NCBI GenBank assembly: GCA_002429315.1
Contig: DIZC01000043.1
Location: forward strand, 22,186 to 86,185
DNA from: Alphaproteobacteria bacterium UBA6038
GTDB taxonomy: Bacteria; Pseudomonadota; Alphaproteobacteria; Micropepsales; Micropepsaceae
Direction of reading: 5' to 3'
Length of the DNA stretch: 64,000 nt
Below, piece after piece: positions 7,623 through 16,856 of this stretch. Position 1 is the first letter of the stretch; the number at the start of each line of letters is the position of its first letter. The notes beneath the pieces are model-generated. The model saw nothing but the letters and a program-made list of their open reading frames with translations. It did not search any database and was not told where the DNA came from. A program made the translations under genes and the position numbers.

Positions 7623-9434
7623 TCACGATGCCCGCACGCGCACGCACTGCCCGGCCGGCGGATCGCTGCGCACGAGGCGCGGAACCACGTTTCCGCCAGC
7701 TCCGGCGCAGGCAATCCAGCGAAAGTCGTATTCGGCTTCGTGGAGGCTCGCCTGCGCGAAAAGCACGCCGAAACTATCCGCCGCAACCGCGCCGGCAATC
7801 GCTCCGGTGCCGCAGGAATTGCTCGCTTTGCCGCTCGCCGGCATCACGCAATAGGCGAATTGCACGGCAAAGCCGCAATGATTGCGGAAGCCCCAATTGG
7901 CTCCATCGGCTTCGACACTCAGGCAGCGCGACGGCTCGTTCGGCGCCGATGAATCGTGGCCGGCACCTGCCGCTTGCGCATCGGCGGCCTGCGGCACAAT
8001 CAATCCGTCGAGCGGATGGATCTGCGCCGAACGCACGGCAATCGTCTGAATCGCGCCGGCGTCTCCGCTGCCGAGAGCTGCTGTTTTGGCCGGCGCGTCG
8101 CGATGGCTGCGTTCGCCACGGGCCTTGCGACGGGTCGCATCTTTCTTGGGCGCCTCGCCGGCGTTGTCCGCCTCCGCGGGCGCGGAGGCCCCGCAACCCG
8201 ATGCAGCCGGATGCTTCGCGTCCACAACCCCCAGCCGGCTGGCATACGCCGCCAGCGCCGCTTCGCGATCGGCAGCGCCGAACGAATATCCTTCGCGGTA
8301 CCAGGCGGTGCAGTACGACGTCCGGGTGGGCAATGTCGTGGTAACGGACAAGCCGCCGGCGGCGTTCGGCGCCAGCAGCTCCGAATGACCATCGACAAAA
8401 TCGACCGCCAATCCACTGTCGGTCAGGCGGAAGAGGCCGGCGACCCGGGTGGCATCACCCGTGTCGGACACGGCGCCCTGCCGGCTGTTCAGGAAGGTGA
8501 AGTAGGTCTTCTGCGAGGCGGCCTCGGGGGTGGTGATTTCGCGCATCACGCCGTTGGCGGATACCGCGACGGCCATGCTGGACCCGTCCACCGCCACCAG
8601 CTTTTGTCCCGCAAACGATTCGAGCCAATGCGAGACCGAGGGGGGAGCTGTGTCGGCGGCCGCGTTCTGTGCAGGGCCCGTGGCGGCGTGGCTTTCTGCA
8701 GCGGGTGCCGCCGGCGGTTTCGGCGACGCTGCCTCCGCAACACGCGCCAGTGCTGCCTTGGGCTCGCCGTCCACGAACTCGCCCTCGACGTTGCTGCCGT
8801 CCTTGCGGGTCAGCACGCCGTGGCCGTTGGGGCGGTCGTTCTCCCATTCGCCTTCATACTTGCGACCGTCCGCCCAAACCTGCGTCCCGTGCCCGCTGGC
8901 CTTGCTGTCGCGCCAATCGCCGTCGTAGCGGTCGCCATTTGCCCACACCACGGTGCCGCGGCCATTGAGCCGGTCGCTGGCCCATTGGCCTTCAAAGCGG
9001 TCGCCGTCGGCAGTGGTGAGCACGCCCTGGCCGTTGAAGCGTCCCGAGGCGGCGTTGCCTTCGAAATGAGCCCCGTCCGCCCAGTTGGCGCGCACACTGC
9101 CTTCCGCCGCTCCTTTTGCGAACGTGCCCGAAACCGACTCGACGAAGCGTCCTCGCCCGGTAAAGGTCGCGGTGCCCACGCCGTTCGCCATCCGGTCCAC
9201 GCAGCCTCCGGACCATGTCGCAAGGTCGGCTGGGTGCGGGTCGTTGTAGAAGACATAGCATCCGGTCTGAGGATCGATCAGCCAGTGCGGTGTATGGCCA
9301 CTGTCGGCCCTCGCGTTTCCAGCAAGTCCCTCGGCTGCCGCAGCGGCCAGAATCGCCGCCGCGCACGCCGCTCGCACGCCCCACGCCATGGCAAGACCCC
9401 ATCGGCCCCGCGCGGTCCGCCGCACGGCGCTCAT
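7623..9434 (-). CDS. exported MORN-repeat protein
   Basis: A 603-residue protein with an N-terminal signal or anchor segment (hydrophobic stretch at ~14-39, ACAAAILAAAAAEGLAGNA). Next comes a run of MORN repeats at roughly residues 100-225, recognisable by GxYxGxW-type units such as DGDRFEGQWASDRLNGRG, NGDRYDGDWRDSKASGHG and DGRKYEGEWENDRPNGHG. After an Ala/Pro-rich linker, the C-terminal half is not recognised; it has several cysteines and a region similar to secreted proteins of unknown role. MORN repeats often bind lipids or proteins. It may be co-transcribed with the 184-residue gene 55 nt downstream. Confidence 0.8.
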   Translation of the reverse strand: MSAVRRTARGRWGLAMAWGVRAACAAAILAAAAAEGLAGNARADSGHTPHWLIDPQTGCYVFYNDPHPADLATWSGGCVDRMANGVGTATFTGRGRFVESVSGTFAKGAAEGSVRANWADGAHFEGNAASGRFNGQGVLTTADGDRFEGQWASDRLNGRGTVVWANGDRYDGDWRDSKASGHGTQVWADGRKYEGEWENDRPNGHGVLTRKDGSNVEGEFVDGEPKAALARVAEAASPKPPAAPAAESHAATGPAQNAAADTAPPSVSHWLESFAGQKLVAVDGSSMAVAVSANGVMREITTPEAASQKTYFTFLNSRQGAVSDTGDATRVAGLFRLTDSGLAVDFVDGHSELLAPNAAGGLSVTTTLPTRTSYCTAWYREGYSFGAADREAALAAYASRLGVVDAKHPAASGCGASAPAEADNAGEAPKKDATRRKARGERSHRDAPAKTAALGSGDAGAIQTIAVRSAQIHPLDGLIVPQAADAQAAGAGHDSSAPNEPSRCLSVEADGANWGFRNHCGFAVQFAYCVMPASGKASNSCGTGAIAGAVAADSFGVLFAQASLHEAEYDFRWIACAGAGGNVVPRLVRSDPPAGQCVRVRAS

Positions 9435-9619
9435 ACGCCCAGGGGCAGCCTGCTGCTCCGCGAGCCCTCCGGCAAATCACGGCTGGCGCGAACGCAAACG
9501 AATCATTGCCAGATCCTCGCGACTTTTCGCGGAGAACGTTTGCAATTTAGCGACGCTGAACTTGGACGAGGATGGAGGGCGAGCGACGGTGCCCGCGACG
9601 CTGTGCAATGCGTCAGCCT

Positions 9620-9901
9620 TCAGGAGGCGTGAGTCGCCGGCGCCCGCTGCAGGCTCATCAGCATGAGGATGCTCAACAGTTCTTCGCGGCTGAGCGGCCC
9701 GTTGTCGGGCGAGGCCACCCCCGCCCGCGCCGCCACGCCGGCGGCATGGGTGTAAAGCTCTTCGCGTTCGGCCGGTCTGGCAGCGATCCCGGCGGCGATT
9801 AGATGCCGTGGATACGCGTGATTCGTGGGCAGATTCTGCGCCGAGGCGGTCGTACACACCGAGCAGAAGGCGCCCAGCGCCCATACCGTGAGTTTGCCCA
9901 T
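9620..9901 (-). CDS. small exported hypothetical protein
   Basis: A 93-residue protein with a signal peptide (MGKLTVWALGAFCSVCTTASAQ, predicted cleavage after ASA). The mature part is Ala/Leu/Glu rich and mostly helical (AARPAEREELYTHAAGVAAR, then EELLSILMLMSLQ). A purine-rich stretch precedes the ATG. No family was recognised. It lies about 185 nt upstream of the MORN-repeat gene on the same strand and may or may not share its transcript. Confidence 0.55.
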   Translation of the reverse strand: MGKLTVWALGAFCSVCTTASAQNLPTNHAYPRHLIAAGIAARPAEREELYTHAAGVAARAGVASPDNGPLSREELLSILMLMSLQRAPATHAS

Positions 9902-10148
9902 AGCCCCACCCGATCACCTTTGCTCCCATGCTCATTGTGATCGGCGGCAACCGAATGTCGAAGGAAGATAGCCGCCTGGATGAACGACCGGATAAGTGTT
10001 TGGGTGGCTGTTTCAGAGAATTCGATTCAGTGTTGTGGTGGAGGGAGCGCAAGATATTTCGGCGTCCGCCTGCCGCTCACGGAACTTCAGGCCCGGTTGT
10101 CCGTTCCCGAAGCGCAGAGGGCGAAACCAAAATCACGGGAGAATCTGG

Positions 10149-10409
10149 ATGAGGGAATTTGTCAAATTGGGTGCGGCGGCCGCCTTGGGCGTGACCGCCC
10201 TGGCGATCGCCGCCACCAGCGCCTCCGCGGCGATCGTGTGCAACCGCGAAGGCGCGTGCTGGCACGTGCCGCGCGCCGAAGTCTATCGGCCCGAGTTCGG
10301 TGTGGTGGTTCATCCGAACAGCTGGCGCTGGGGTCCGCGGGAGCATTACGTGTGGCGCGAACACCCCGGCCGCGGCTACTGGCGCAATGGAGTCTGGGTC
10401 ACGTTCTGA
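10149..10409 (+). CDS. small exported protein, tryptophan/histidine rich
   Basis: An 86-residue protein. The ATG at 10149 is preferred over a longer in-frame start because it follows a GGGAGA ribosome-binding site and gives a clean signal peptide (MREFVKLGAAAALGVTALAI... cleaving near SASA-AIVC). The mature part is short and rich in Trp, His and Arg (CWHVPRAEVYRPEF, WRWGPREHYVWREHPG), with a Cys pair. Similar small periplasmic proteins are common in soil alphaproteobacteria and have no assigned function. A strong terminator follows. Confidence 0.6.
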   Translation: MREFVKLGAAAALGVTALAIAATSASAAIVCNREGACWHVPRAEVYRPEFGVVVHPNSWRWGPREHYVWREHPGRGYWRNGVWVTF

Positions 10410-10430
10410 TCCGGCAGGAATGCGAGAGAC

Positions 10431-10466
10431 AAAGGGCGGAGGCCGAAACGCTTCCGCCCTTTTTTT
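10431..10466 (+). terminator. rho-independent terminator
   Basis: The hairpin AAAGGGCGGA...TCCGCCCTTTTTTT (GGGCGGA paired with TCCGCCC) is followed by a run of seven T. It sits 22 nt after the stop of the small exported protein gene. Confidence 0.9.
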
Positions 10467-10664
10467 GACTCCGCGAAACGCCGATTGCGCGCGCGGTTGC
10501 CGAAGCGACTGATTACCGAAAGTTCATGGGTAAGCAGAGGTGGAAAGCACGTAATCGGTTTTCCCCCGGGCAGAGGCGATTGCCAAAATAGGATTCGGCA
10601 ATTGGGCCGAATTAGAGGTAAGATGGTGTCCGGCATTTCTTGTTATGAAGCAAAGAAGAGAGAT

Positions 10665-12203
10665 ATGGAATTCCATCGCCAACCGTCCCTTAGCGCGGCC
10701 GCCTTCGCATCCCACAGGCAAGGCAAAGAGGGCGCTGTCAGATTGTTCGCTACAGTTTTGCTTATTGCGCTTGCGCCCTGCAGTTCACTGAAGGCCAAGT
10801 CAGCCCCACCGCCATCCAATTTCATCGTAATCATGACCGATGATCAGAGGGATGCAGATCCACTCGGGCGAATGCCGAATGTGACCGCCCTGTTAACCCG
10901 GCAGGGCGTGCGGTTCCTCAACAGTTACGCCGTCAATCCGGCGTGTTGTCCGTCCCGGGCCACCTTCGTTACCGGACAGTACAGCCACAACAATCATGTG
11001 TGGGACAACAAGGACGGCGCGCGAACGGGTGGTTTCGCTGCACTGCGGAACGATCGCAACACGCTTCCTGTGGCCTTGCAGGCGGCAGGATACAAGACCG
11101 CGATGCTCGGAAAATACCTGAACGGATACGGCCACGGCTCCTCCAAGACCTATATCCCACCTGGCTGGGACTATTGGTGGGCGCTTACAAATAAACCCTA
11201 TTTCTATTACGATTACGAAGTAAACGATAACGGGAACGTGCATACCTACGGCGAGGGGGACGCGAACTATCAGACAGACGTGATTTCGGGTCTGATACAA
11301 CAATTCATCGCCGCAAACGCTTCGCGACCGTTCTTCATCTGGTACACCGGAGTTGCGCCGCACGAAGGATATCCGGGAAAGAATGCACCAGAACCCCCCA
11401 CAAGATACAAAGGCTATTTCGACAATCTCGCGCTCCCCCACCCGCCCAATTTCAACGAAGCGGATATGAGCGACAAACCTGCGTTCATGCAAACCATTCC
11501 GTTAATGGACCAGTCGAGCATCAACGTGGCGACCAATCTCTATCGCCGCCGCGCCGAAACACTGCTTGCGGTGGACGACATGGTACTGGCGATCATGAAA
11601 GAGCTCGCGTCCTACGGCATCCGCGATAACACCTATATTATCTTTACGTCGGATAATGGCTGGTTCGACGGCGAGCATCGCAAGGCCGCCAGCAAGTTTC
11701 TCCTCTATGAGGAAGCTTTGCGCGTTCCGCTCGTCATCCGGGGCCCGGGTATCCCGCGCGGCGAAGTGCGGACGCAGATGGTGAGCAATCTCGACGTGCC
11801 CGCAACCATCATGGATCTCTTGCATGCAACACCGCAGCGGCGCGGAGATGGAAGATCATTCGTACCGGTCCTGACCAATCCCGATCTTCCATGGCGAACC
11901 GCCATGCTCATTGAGGGCAATGACAGGGCCGGAGAGGGCGACGAGGATAGCCATCACGCCGGCTATTACGCCGGTGTGATCACTTCGATGTATAAATATG
12001 CGGAGCATGTCGACAACAACGAAGTGTATACCGGGAATGAGTTTTATGATCGTTCGGTCGATCCGTACGAACTGCAAAGCCGTCCGGGTGATCCAAGCTA
12101 CGCGGCTGTCATAGCGGATATGCAGCACAAGCTCTCCGTTCTGAACACCTGCGCCGGCACGACATGTTGGTGGCAAGACACAGCGGCAGCCAGGCATCAC
12201 TGA
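10665..12203 (+). CDS. secreted sulfatase (type I, formylglycine dependent)
   Basis: A 512-residue arylsulfatase-family protein. The start is placed at 10665, preceded by GAAGAGAG; an in-frame ATG further upstream would add an unlikely leader. A signal segment lies at ~25-45 (VRLFATVLLIALAPCSS). The metal-binding MTDDQRD is at ~57-63, and the sulfatase signature CCPSR at 94-98 provides the Cys converted to formylglycine (C94 in the CxPSR motif). GKYLNGYG and FTSDNGWFDGEH are further active-site segments. It hydrolyses sulfate esters, probably of a polysaccharide or glycosaminoglycan, outside the cytoplasm. The gene and its upstream region look more AT-rich than their neighbours, which may indicate transfer. 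No maturase is seen in the window. Confidence 0.9.
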   Translation: MEFHRQPSLSAAAFASHRQGKEGAVRLFATVLLIALAPCSSLKAKSAPPPSNFIVIMTDDQRDADPLGRMPNVTALLTRQGVRFLNSYAVNPACCPSRATFVTGQYSHNNHVWDNKDGARTGGFAALRNDRNTLPVALQAAGYKTAMLGKYLNGYGHGSSKTYIPPGWDYWWALTNKPYFYYDYEVNDNGNVHTYGEGDANYQTDVISGLIQQFIAANASRPFFIWYTGVAPHEGYPGKNAPEPPTRYKGYFDNLALPHPPNFNEADMSDKPAFMQTIPLMDQSSINVATNLYRRRAETLLAVDDMVLAIMKELASYGIRDNTYIIFTSDNGWFDGEHRKAASKFLLYEEALRVPLVIRGPGIPRGEVRTQMVSNLDVPATIMDLLHATPQRRGDGRSFVPVLTNPDLPWRTAMLIEGNDRAGEGDEDSHHAGYYAGVITSMYKYAEHVDNNEVYTGNEFYDRSVDPYELQSRPGDPSYAAVIADMQHKLSVLNTCAGTTCWWQDTAAARHH

Positions 12204-12501
12204 GGCGCGGGCTTCGGTCTCGTGACGCAACGCTTTCGCCCGTTTGCTTTGAACAAAGGCCTTCTGATGTCGAAGGGCCGCTGGCGCTAAAGCCACTCCG
12301 GCAATGAGTTCACGCGCATTGCCGGCGGTTTGCGTCGGTCAGGCTTGCCTCTACCGGGCATATTTTGCCCCGATCGGGGCTCCGCGGGCAGCGATCGTCG
12401 TCCGGTGACCAATGCGACGCCTTCCGATTTTTTATGGAGGACACTGTCTGGTCGCAAGGCGGGCGGCGGCGTATCATCGCCGGGCCACAGGGGAGAGTGC
12501 C

Positions 12502-13539
12502 ATGAACCGGAAGACATCGTTCCGCGCGGCGACGCTGGCCGCGCTGCCATGCTGCGCGATGCTGGCCGCGCCGGGCTACCTGTCCGCTGCGTTGGCGGGT
12601 ACTGCTGCCATCGTCACCTTCGATCCGCCGGGGTCGATCGGCACCTATCCCTGGGACTCGAACAAGGACGGCAGCATCGCTGGTTTCTGGTACGACAGCA
12701 CCGACAACATCACCAAGGCTTTCATTCGCGCGCCGGACGGCACCCTCACCACCTTCCAAAACCCGGATTCGAAAGTCACTGCCGCCTATGGAATCAACAG
12801 TGACGGCGTCACCACCGGACACTGGACCGTCCTGCAGGGCAATCATCCAGGGTTCATCCGCCACAGTGGCGGATCGACGATCATCTTCCATGCGCCGGGC
12901 GACGCCAGCGGCACCTTTCCCATCGCCATCACCGACAAGGGCGTGATCGCCGGCTCCTACTACGATGTTTATTCCGTTCCGCACGGTTTCGTACGCCAGC
13001 GCGAGGGCACCATCACCACGTTCGATGTCAAGCGCGATGCCTATGGCACCCGGGCGATGGCGATCAATTCGGATAACGTGATCGCCGGGACATACGGCGA
13101 CGCCAACGGGCTCGTGCACGGCTTCGTGCGCGACGCCGCCGGCACGATCACAAAGTTCCATGCGCCGGGTGCGGCGAACGGCACCTTCGTGCTGGGCATC
13201 AACGGGGCAGGCGCCATCGCAGGCGACTATGCCGACTCGAATTTTGTGTATCACGGGTTCGTTCGCGCCGCAGACGGAACGATGACAATTTTCGATCCTC
13301 CCGGCTCGGTCGGGACCTTCTCCACCGGCATCAACAACAGCGGCCAGATTGTTGGGTATTACGAGGACAGCGCCTATGCCGCGCACGGGTTCCTGCGCAC
13401 CGCCGGTGGCAATTTCCGGATTTTCGACGTGAGCGGCGCCGCCGGGACCTACCCCAACAACATCAACAATGAGGGGCTGATCGCCGGCTGGTACATCGAT
13501 GCGGAGGGCAATTACCGCGGCTTCCTGCGCAGCAAATAG
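12502..13539 (+). CDS. exported HAF-like repeat protein
   Basis: A 345-residue exported protein starting at 12502 after GGGGAGAG. The signal peptide ends near ALAGTA. The rest consists of about seven degenerate repeats of roughly 40 residues of the form GTIT-x-FDxPGAxGT-x-AxxINxxGxIAGxYxDxxxxxHGFxR (for example FHAPGAANGTFVLGINGAG and FDPPGSVGTFSTGINNSG). This matches the HAF/beta-propeller-like repeats found in extracellular proteins. The likely fold is a propeller; its ligand is unknown. It lies 298 nt downstream of the sulfatase, and the gap holds no recognisable gene. Confidence 0.8.
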   Translation: MNRKTSFRAATLAALPCCAMLAAPGYLSAALAGTAAIVTFDPPGSIGTYPWDSNKDGSIAGFWYDSTDNITKAFIRAPDGTLTTFQNPDSKVTAAYGINSDGVTTGHWTVLQGNHPGFIRHSGGSTIIFHAPGDASGTFPIAITDKGVIAGSYYDVYSVPHGFVRQREGTITTFDVKRDAYGTRAMAINSDNVIAGTYGDANGLVHGFVRDAAGTITKFHAPGAANGTFVLGINGAGAIAGDYADSNFVYHGFVRAADGTMTIFDPPGSVGTFSTGINNSGQIVGYYEDSAYAAHGFLRTAGGNFRIFDVSGAAGTYPNNINNEGLIAGWYIDAEGNYRGFLRSK

Positions 13540-13580
13540 CGCGCCGCGCCTGCCGGTCTGAACGGAACGGCGGCGCCGAA

Positions 13581-14594
13581 TTACTGGGTCTGGCCGCTGC
13601 GCATCGCGCGCGGGCTCGCGCCCGTCCAGCGTTTGAAGGCGCGGCTGAACGCGGCCGGGTCTGAGAAGCCGACCAGATACGCCGCCTCGTTCACCGACAC
13701 CTTTTTTCCGCCGAGGTAATCGACCGCCAGCCGGTGGCGCAGGCCATCCAGCACCTTCTCGAAGCTCGTGCCTTCCGCCTTCAGCTTGCGGAACAGGGTC
13801 TGCCGGCTGAGGCCCAGCCTGGCCGCGATCGCCTCCATGCTGACATCGCCGGTGTGCAGGACGGGCATCAGTAGGCTCTCGACCCGGCCGCGCACCGATT
13901 TGGAGTTCTCCAGCTCCTTGAGCAGTGCGTCGGCGTGCTCGTTCAGGATACCGAAGACGTAGCGCGGCTGCAGCTGAAGCCGGTAACTGAGCGCCGCTTC
14001 GTTGACCTGCATGGCGTTCCACTCCGCCCCGAACGTGACCGGCACCTGGAAGATGCGCTCATATTCGCCGCGATAGGGGGGTTCGGGATGGGTCACGTGG
14101 ATCTGCTTCACCATTGGCTCGTAGCCGGACCGGCGCGCGCCGCAGACGATTCGCGCGAACGTGGATTCGGTGAGCTCGGGAAATTCGTTGGCGTTTTCGC
14201 GGTTGTCGACCAGCCAGACGCCGCCTTTCGCTTGCACCACCCGAAAGCGGTCCGGGCCGCCGTCGAATTCGATAACCAGCCGGCCATACCGGTTCATCTG
14301 CTGCATGGCTTCGAGCATGGTTTCCGAGGCGTTGCCGATGAGGCCCACGACGGAGACCTCGGCGAGGTCGTTCAGTTCGCCGAAATGCAGCCCGAGTGCC
14401 GGGTCGTTGCACAATTGCTTGCCGGCGCGCATCAGCGCCACGTAATTCCGGAATGGGATGCGGTTGTCTTGATCCTGCAGCTCTTCGGGGTCGATGCCAG
14501 TGCGCGCCAGCAGCGCGGTGTGGCTCGCGCCTTTGGACACCGCTACCTCGATGAGTCCGCGGGCAAGCCCGGCCGCGACGGTCAACTCCGGCAC
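13581..14594 (-). CDS. AraC-family transcriptional regulator
   Basis: A 337-residue regulator with a GTG start preceded by GAGGT. The N-terminal ~230 residues form an arabinose-binding-like effector domain of the type found in OruR/ArgR-like and ToxT-like AraC members (RIPFRNYVALMRAGKQL, DPALGLHFGE). The C-terminal ~100 residues hold two helix-turn-helix units: MEAIAARLGLSRQTLFRKLK, and SVNEAAYLVGFSDPAAFSRA followed by FKRWTGASPRAMR. It is convergent with the HAF-repeat gene and divergent from the membrane-protein gene at 14696, which is a candidate target. The effector is unknown. Confidence 0.9.
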   Translation of the reverse strand: MPELTVAAGLARGLIEVAVSKGASHTALLARTGIDPEELQDQDNRIPFRNYVALMRAGKQLCNDPALGLHFGELNDLAEVSVVGLIGNASETMLEAMQQMNRYGRLVIEFDGGPDRFRVVQAKGGVWLVDNRENANEFPELTESTFARIVCGARRSGYEPMVKQIHVTHPEPPYRGEYERIFQVPVTFGAEWNAMQVNEAALSYRLQLQPRYVFGILNEHADALLKELENSKSVRGRVESLLMPVLHTGDVSMEAIAARLGLSRQTLFRKLKAEGTSFEKVLDGLRHRLAVDYLGGKKVSVNEAAYLVGFSDPAAFSRAFKRWTGASPRAMRSGQTQ

Positions 14595-14695
14595 GGTCTG
14601 TTACCTCGGATCATGTTTTTGATGCGTGCCGCCATGGCAGCCGGCCTGGCCCTCCCCATTTATGAGGTAGGAACGCGGCAAAGGGAACAAGCGAC

Positions 14696-15205
14696 ATGGC
14701 GCAAACCGAAACTATTGCCACGGGAACTTCGGCGGCGCCACACAGGAGCGGCACCGGCACGCTCGATGTCGCGCTGTGGCGCCTTTACACCCTGCGCGTC
14801 TTCTTCGCGCTGATCGCGGTGGGGCAGGGCTCGATCCAGTTGCCGCTGTTTTTCCATCACCCCCATTGGACCTTGATGAGCGGCGTGGCGCACAGCTTTC
14901 TTCTGGCGCTGGCTCTCCTCTCTATTGTGGGCATCCGCTATCCCCTGCAGATGCTGCCTTTGCTGGTATACGAACTGCTCTGGAAAACGATCTGGCTGCT
15001 TGGCATCGCGCTGCCGCTGTGGCTCACCAACCAGTTCGATGCGGACACGCGGCAATCGTTCTTTGAAATAGCGCCGATCATTGTCCTCATTCCCATCATT
15101 CCCTGGCGCTACGTGTTTGCCAATTACGTGAAGAAACCCGGCGATCGATGGACCTTCCGACCCAATTCTGCGCCCAGGCCTGGCACAGAGTCGACGTCCG
15201 CGTAG
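14696..15205 (+). CDS. membrane protein, four predicted helices
   Basis: A 169-residue integral membrane protein with a soluble N-terminus (~25 residues) and four predicted hydrophobic helices: ~30-50, ~63-82, ~86-108 and ~122-142. The ribosome-binding site AAGGGA precedes the ATG. No catalytic motif is visible and no family could be named. It is divergent from the AraC gene and 16 nt upstream of the esterase, with which it may be co-transcribed. Confidence 0.7.
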   Translation: MAQTETIATGTSAAPHRSGTGTLDVALWRLYTLRVFFALIAVGQGSIQLPLFFHHPHWTLMSGVAHSFLLALALLSIVGIRYPLQMLPLLVYELLWKTIWLLGIALPLWLTNQFDADTRQSFFEIAPIIVLIPIIPWRYVFANYVKKPGDRWTFRPNSAPRPGTESTSA

Positions 15206-15221
15206 AATTCGGCGGAGCGCG

Positions 15222-16193
15222 ATGAGAGTTGTGCGTCTCTTCGTTTGGACGCTTGTTGCGCTGGTCGCTCTGGGCGGCGCGCTGATCGGCTATTTCGTCT
15301 ATTCGCCTTCGCCCGAGATTCCGAGGCTGTCCGGCAAGGTGATCCACGGCAGCATCGCGGTGGGCGGACGGCGGCGGACATACCTGACCTACGTGCCGCG
15401 CGGCTTGCCCAAAGGCGCGCCGCTTGTCGTGGTGATGCACGGCTCGGGCGAGAGCGGTGCGCAAATCCGAATCGAGACGGGCTACGGGTTCGACCGGCTC
15501 GCCGACCGGCAGGGTTTTGCGGTGGTCTATCCCAATGGTTTCGAGGGCTATTGGAACGCCTGCAACATCGTCGGCGATTACAGCGCCAACCGGCTCAACA
15601 TCGACGACGTTGGCTTCCTGACGGCGATGGCCGACAGGCTCATCGCTGAAATCGGCATCGACCGCAGCCGCGTGTTTGCGACGGGCATTTCCCGCGGCGG
15701 CCACATGGCGTTTCGTCTCGCGCTTGAGGCGCCGTCCCGCTTCCGCGCGGTGGCCGCGGTCGCGGCAAACGTGCCGGCACCAGAGAATTTCAAGTGCAGG
15801 CCTCCGGCCCAAGGCACCTCGTCCGTCATGATCATGAACGGCACGAACGATCCGCTGAACCCGTTCGACGGAGGAGAGGTGAAACTCTTCGGCTTCATCC
15901 GGCGCGGCACGGTGCTGTCGTCGCGGGGGTCGGCCGAATATTTTGCGCGCCTCAATGCCATTTCCGGCCAACCCGTAACCCGCGATGTCGGGGTGGCGGA
16001 CGGCGTGCGCGTCGAGCAAGTGCTCTGGGGTCGCGCCGCCAAAACCGAAGTCGAACTCGTTGCCATTCACGGCGGCGGACACGTGATGCCCCAGCCGTAC
16101 TGGCGCGCGCCGCGGCTTCTCGGCCCGACCCCCAAGGAGCCGAACGGACCGGCAGTGATCTGGGCCTTCTTCCAACGGCAGCGGCCAAGATGA
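15222..16193 (+). CDS. PHB depolymerase / LpqC-like esterase
   Basis: A 323-residue protein with one N-terminal hydrophobic helix (~5-27, signal anchor or signal peptide) and an alpha/beta-hydrolase domain of the polyhydroxybutyrate-depolymerase-like family. Visible features are the oxyanion segment VVVMHGSGESG, the nucleophile elbow GISRGGHM near residue 155 (Ser), an acid in NGTNDPLNPFDG and a catalytic His in AIHGGGHVMP. Family members cleave short-chain polyesters or feruloyl/acetyl esters outside the cytoplasm. It follows the membrane-protein gene at a 16-nt distance. Its actual substrate is not apparent. Confidence 0.85.
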   Translation: MRVVRLFVWTLVALVALGGALIGYFVYSPSPEIPRLSGKVIHGSIAVGGRRRTYLTYVPRGLPKGAPLVVVMHGSGESGAQIRIETGYGFDRLADRQGFAVVYPNGFEGYWNACNIVGDYSANRLNIDDVGFLTAMADRLIAEIGIDRSRVFATGISRGGHMAFRLALEAPSRFRAVAAVAANVPAPENFKCRPPAQGTSSVMIMNGTNDPLNPFDGGEVKLFGFIRRGTVLSSRGSAEYFARLNAISGQPVTRDVGVADGVRVEQVLWGRAAKTEVELVAIHGGGHVMPQPYWRAPRLLGPTPKEPNGPAVIWAFFQRQRPR

Positions 16194-16370
16194 CGCCCCC
16201 GGCGCGTGCCGGAGCCATTTTGTTACCGGCGATCATGCTTTTGATGCGCGGCGTCATGTGGCGCCGGAGAGCCAATGATTACCTATACCGTGGCGAGCAT
16301 TCGGAATGACGGGCACTGCCAAATCCGTCTCTACGCGAAGACCGCCAGAATCCTGTAGGTGAAGAAACGG

Positions 16371-16856
16371 ATGCTCGATCGCATTTTCCCCAAGCAATTC
16401 GACAACGCCTATCGCGGCCACCGGCTGGCGATCTGGCTGTTCGTGCCTGTGGTGCTTGTGAAGGCGGCTCAGGGCGTGAACTCTGCCATCAACCCGCGCC
16501 TGGTGATGACAACCGCCGATGGGATACCCGTCGACAGCTTCAACGCCGCGGGCGCGGAAGCAGCGGTCGCGCTCTTCGCCACCCTGGGCCTCTACGTTCT
16601 GATCCTGCCGCTGGTGAGCGCGGCGGCGTTGATCCGCTATCGCACGATGATTCCGTTCATGTACCTCATGCTCCTGATCGTGCAGCTGGGCAGTTTCGCG
16701 CTTCGCTTTGCGCATCCCCTCGCCGGATCCAGCGCCTATCAGGCGACGCCGATTGGACTATACATCAATCTCGGCTTTCTCGCGGTGATGCTGGTCGGGT
16801 TTGCTCTATCGCTCCTCAGAGCGGCCCCGACGACTCCCAACGGCGCGCAGCCATGA
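16371..16856 (+). CDS. integral membrane protein
   Basis: A 161-residue protein with four predicted transmembrane helices. The ATG at 16371 is preferred because AGGTGA lies eight bases upstream; a GTG at 16359 in the same frame is possible. Helix regions include LAIWLFVPVVLVKAA, AAVALFATLGLYVLILPLV, FMYLMLLIVQLGSFAL and LGFLAVMLVGFALSLL. No conserved motif was recognised. The stop overlaps the start of the DUF2306-like gene by 4 nt (ATGA), so the two proteins are likely made together. Confidence 0.75.
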   Translation: MLDRIFPKQFDNAYRGHRLAIWLFVPVVLVKAAQGVNSAINPRLVMTTADGIPVDSFNAAGAEAAVALFATLGLYVLILPLVSAAALIRYRTMIPFMYLMLLIVQLGSFALRFAHPLAGSSAYQATPIGLYINLGFLAVMLVGFALSLLRAAPTTPNGAQP

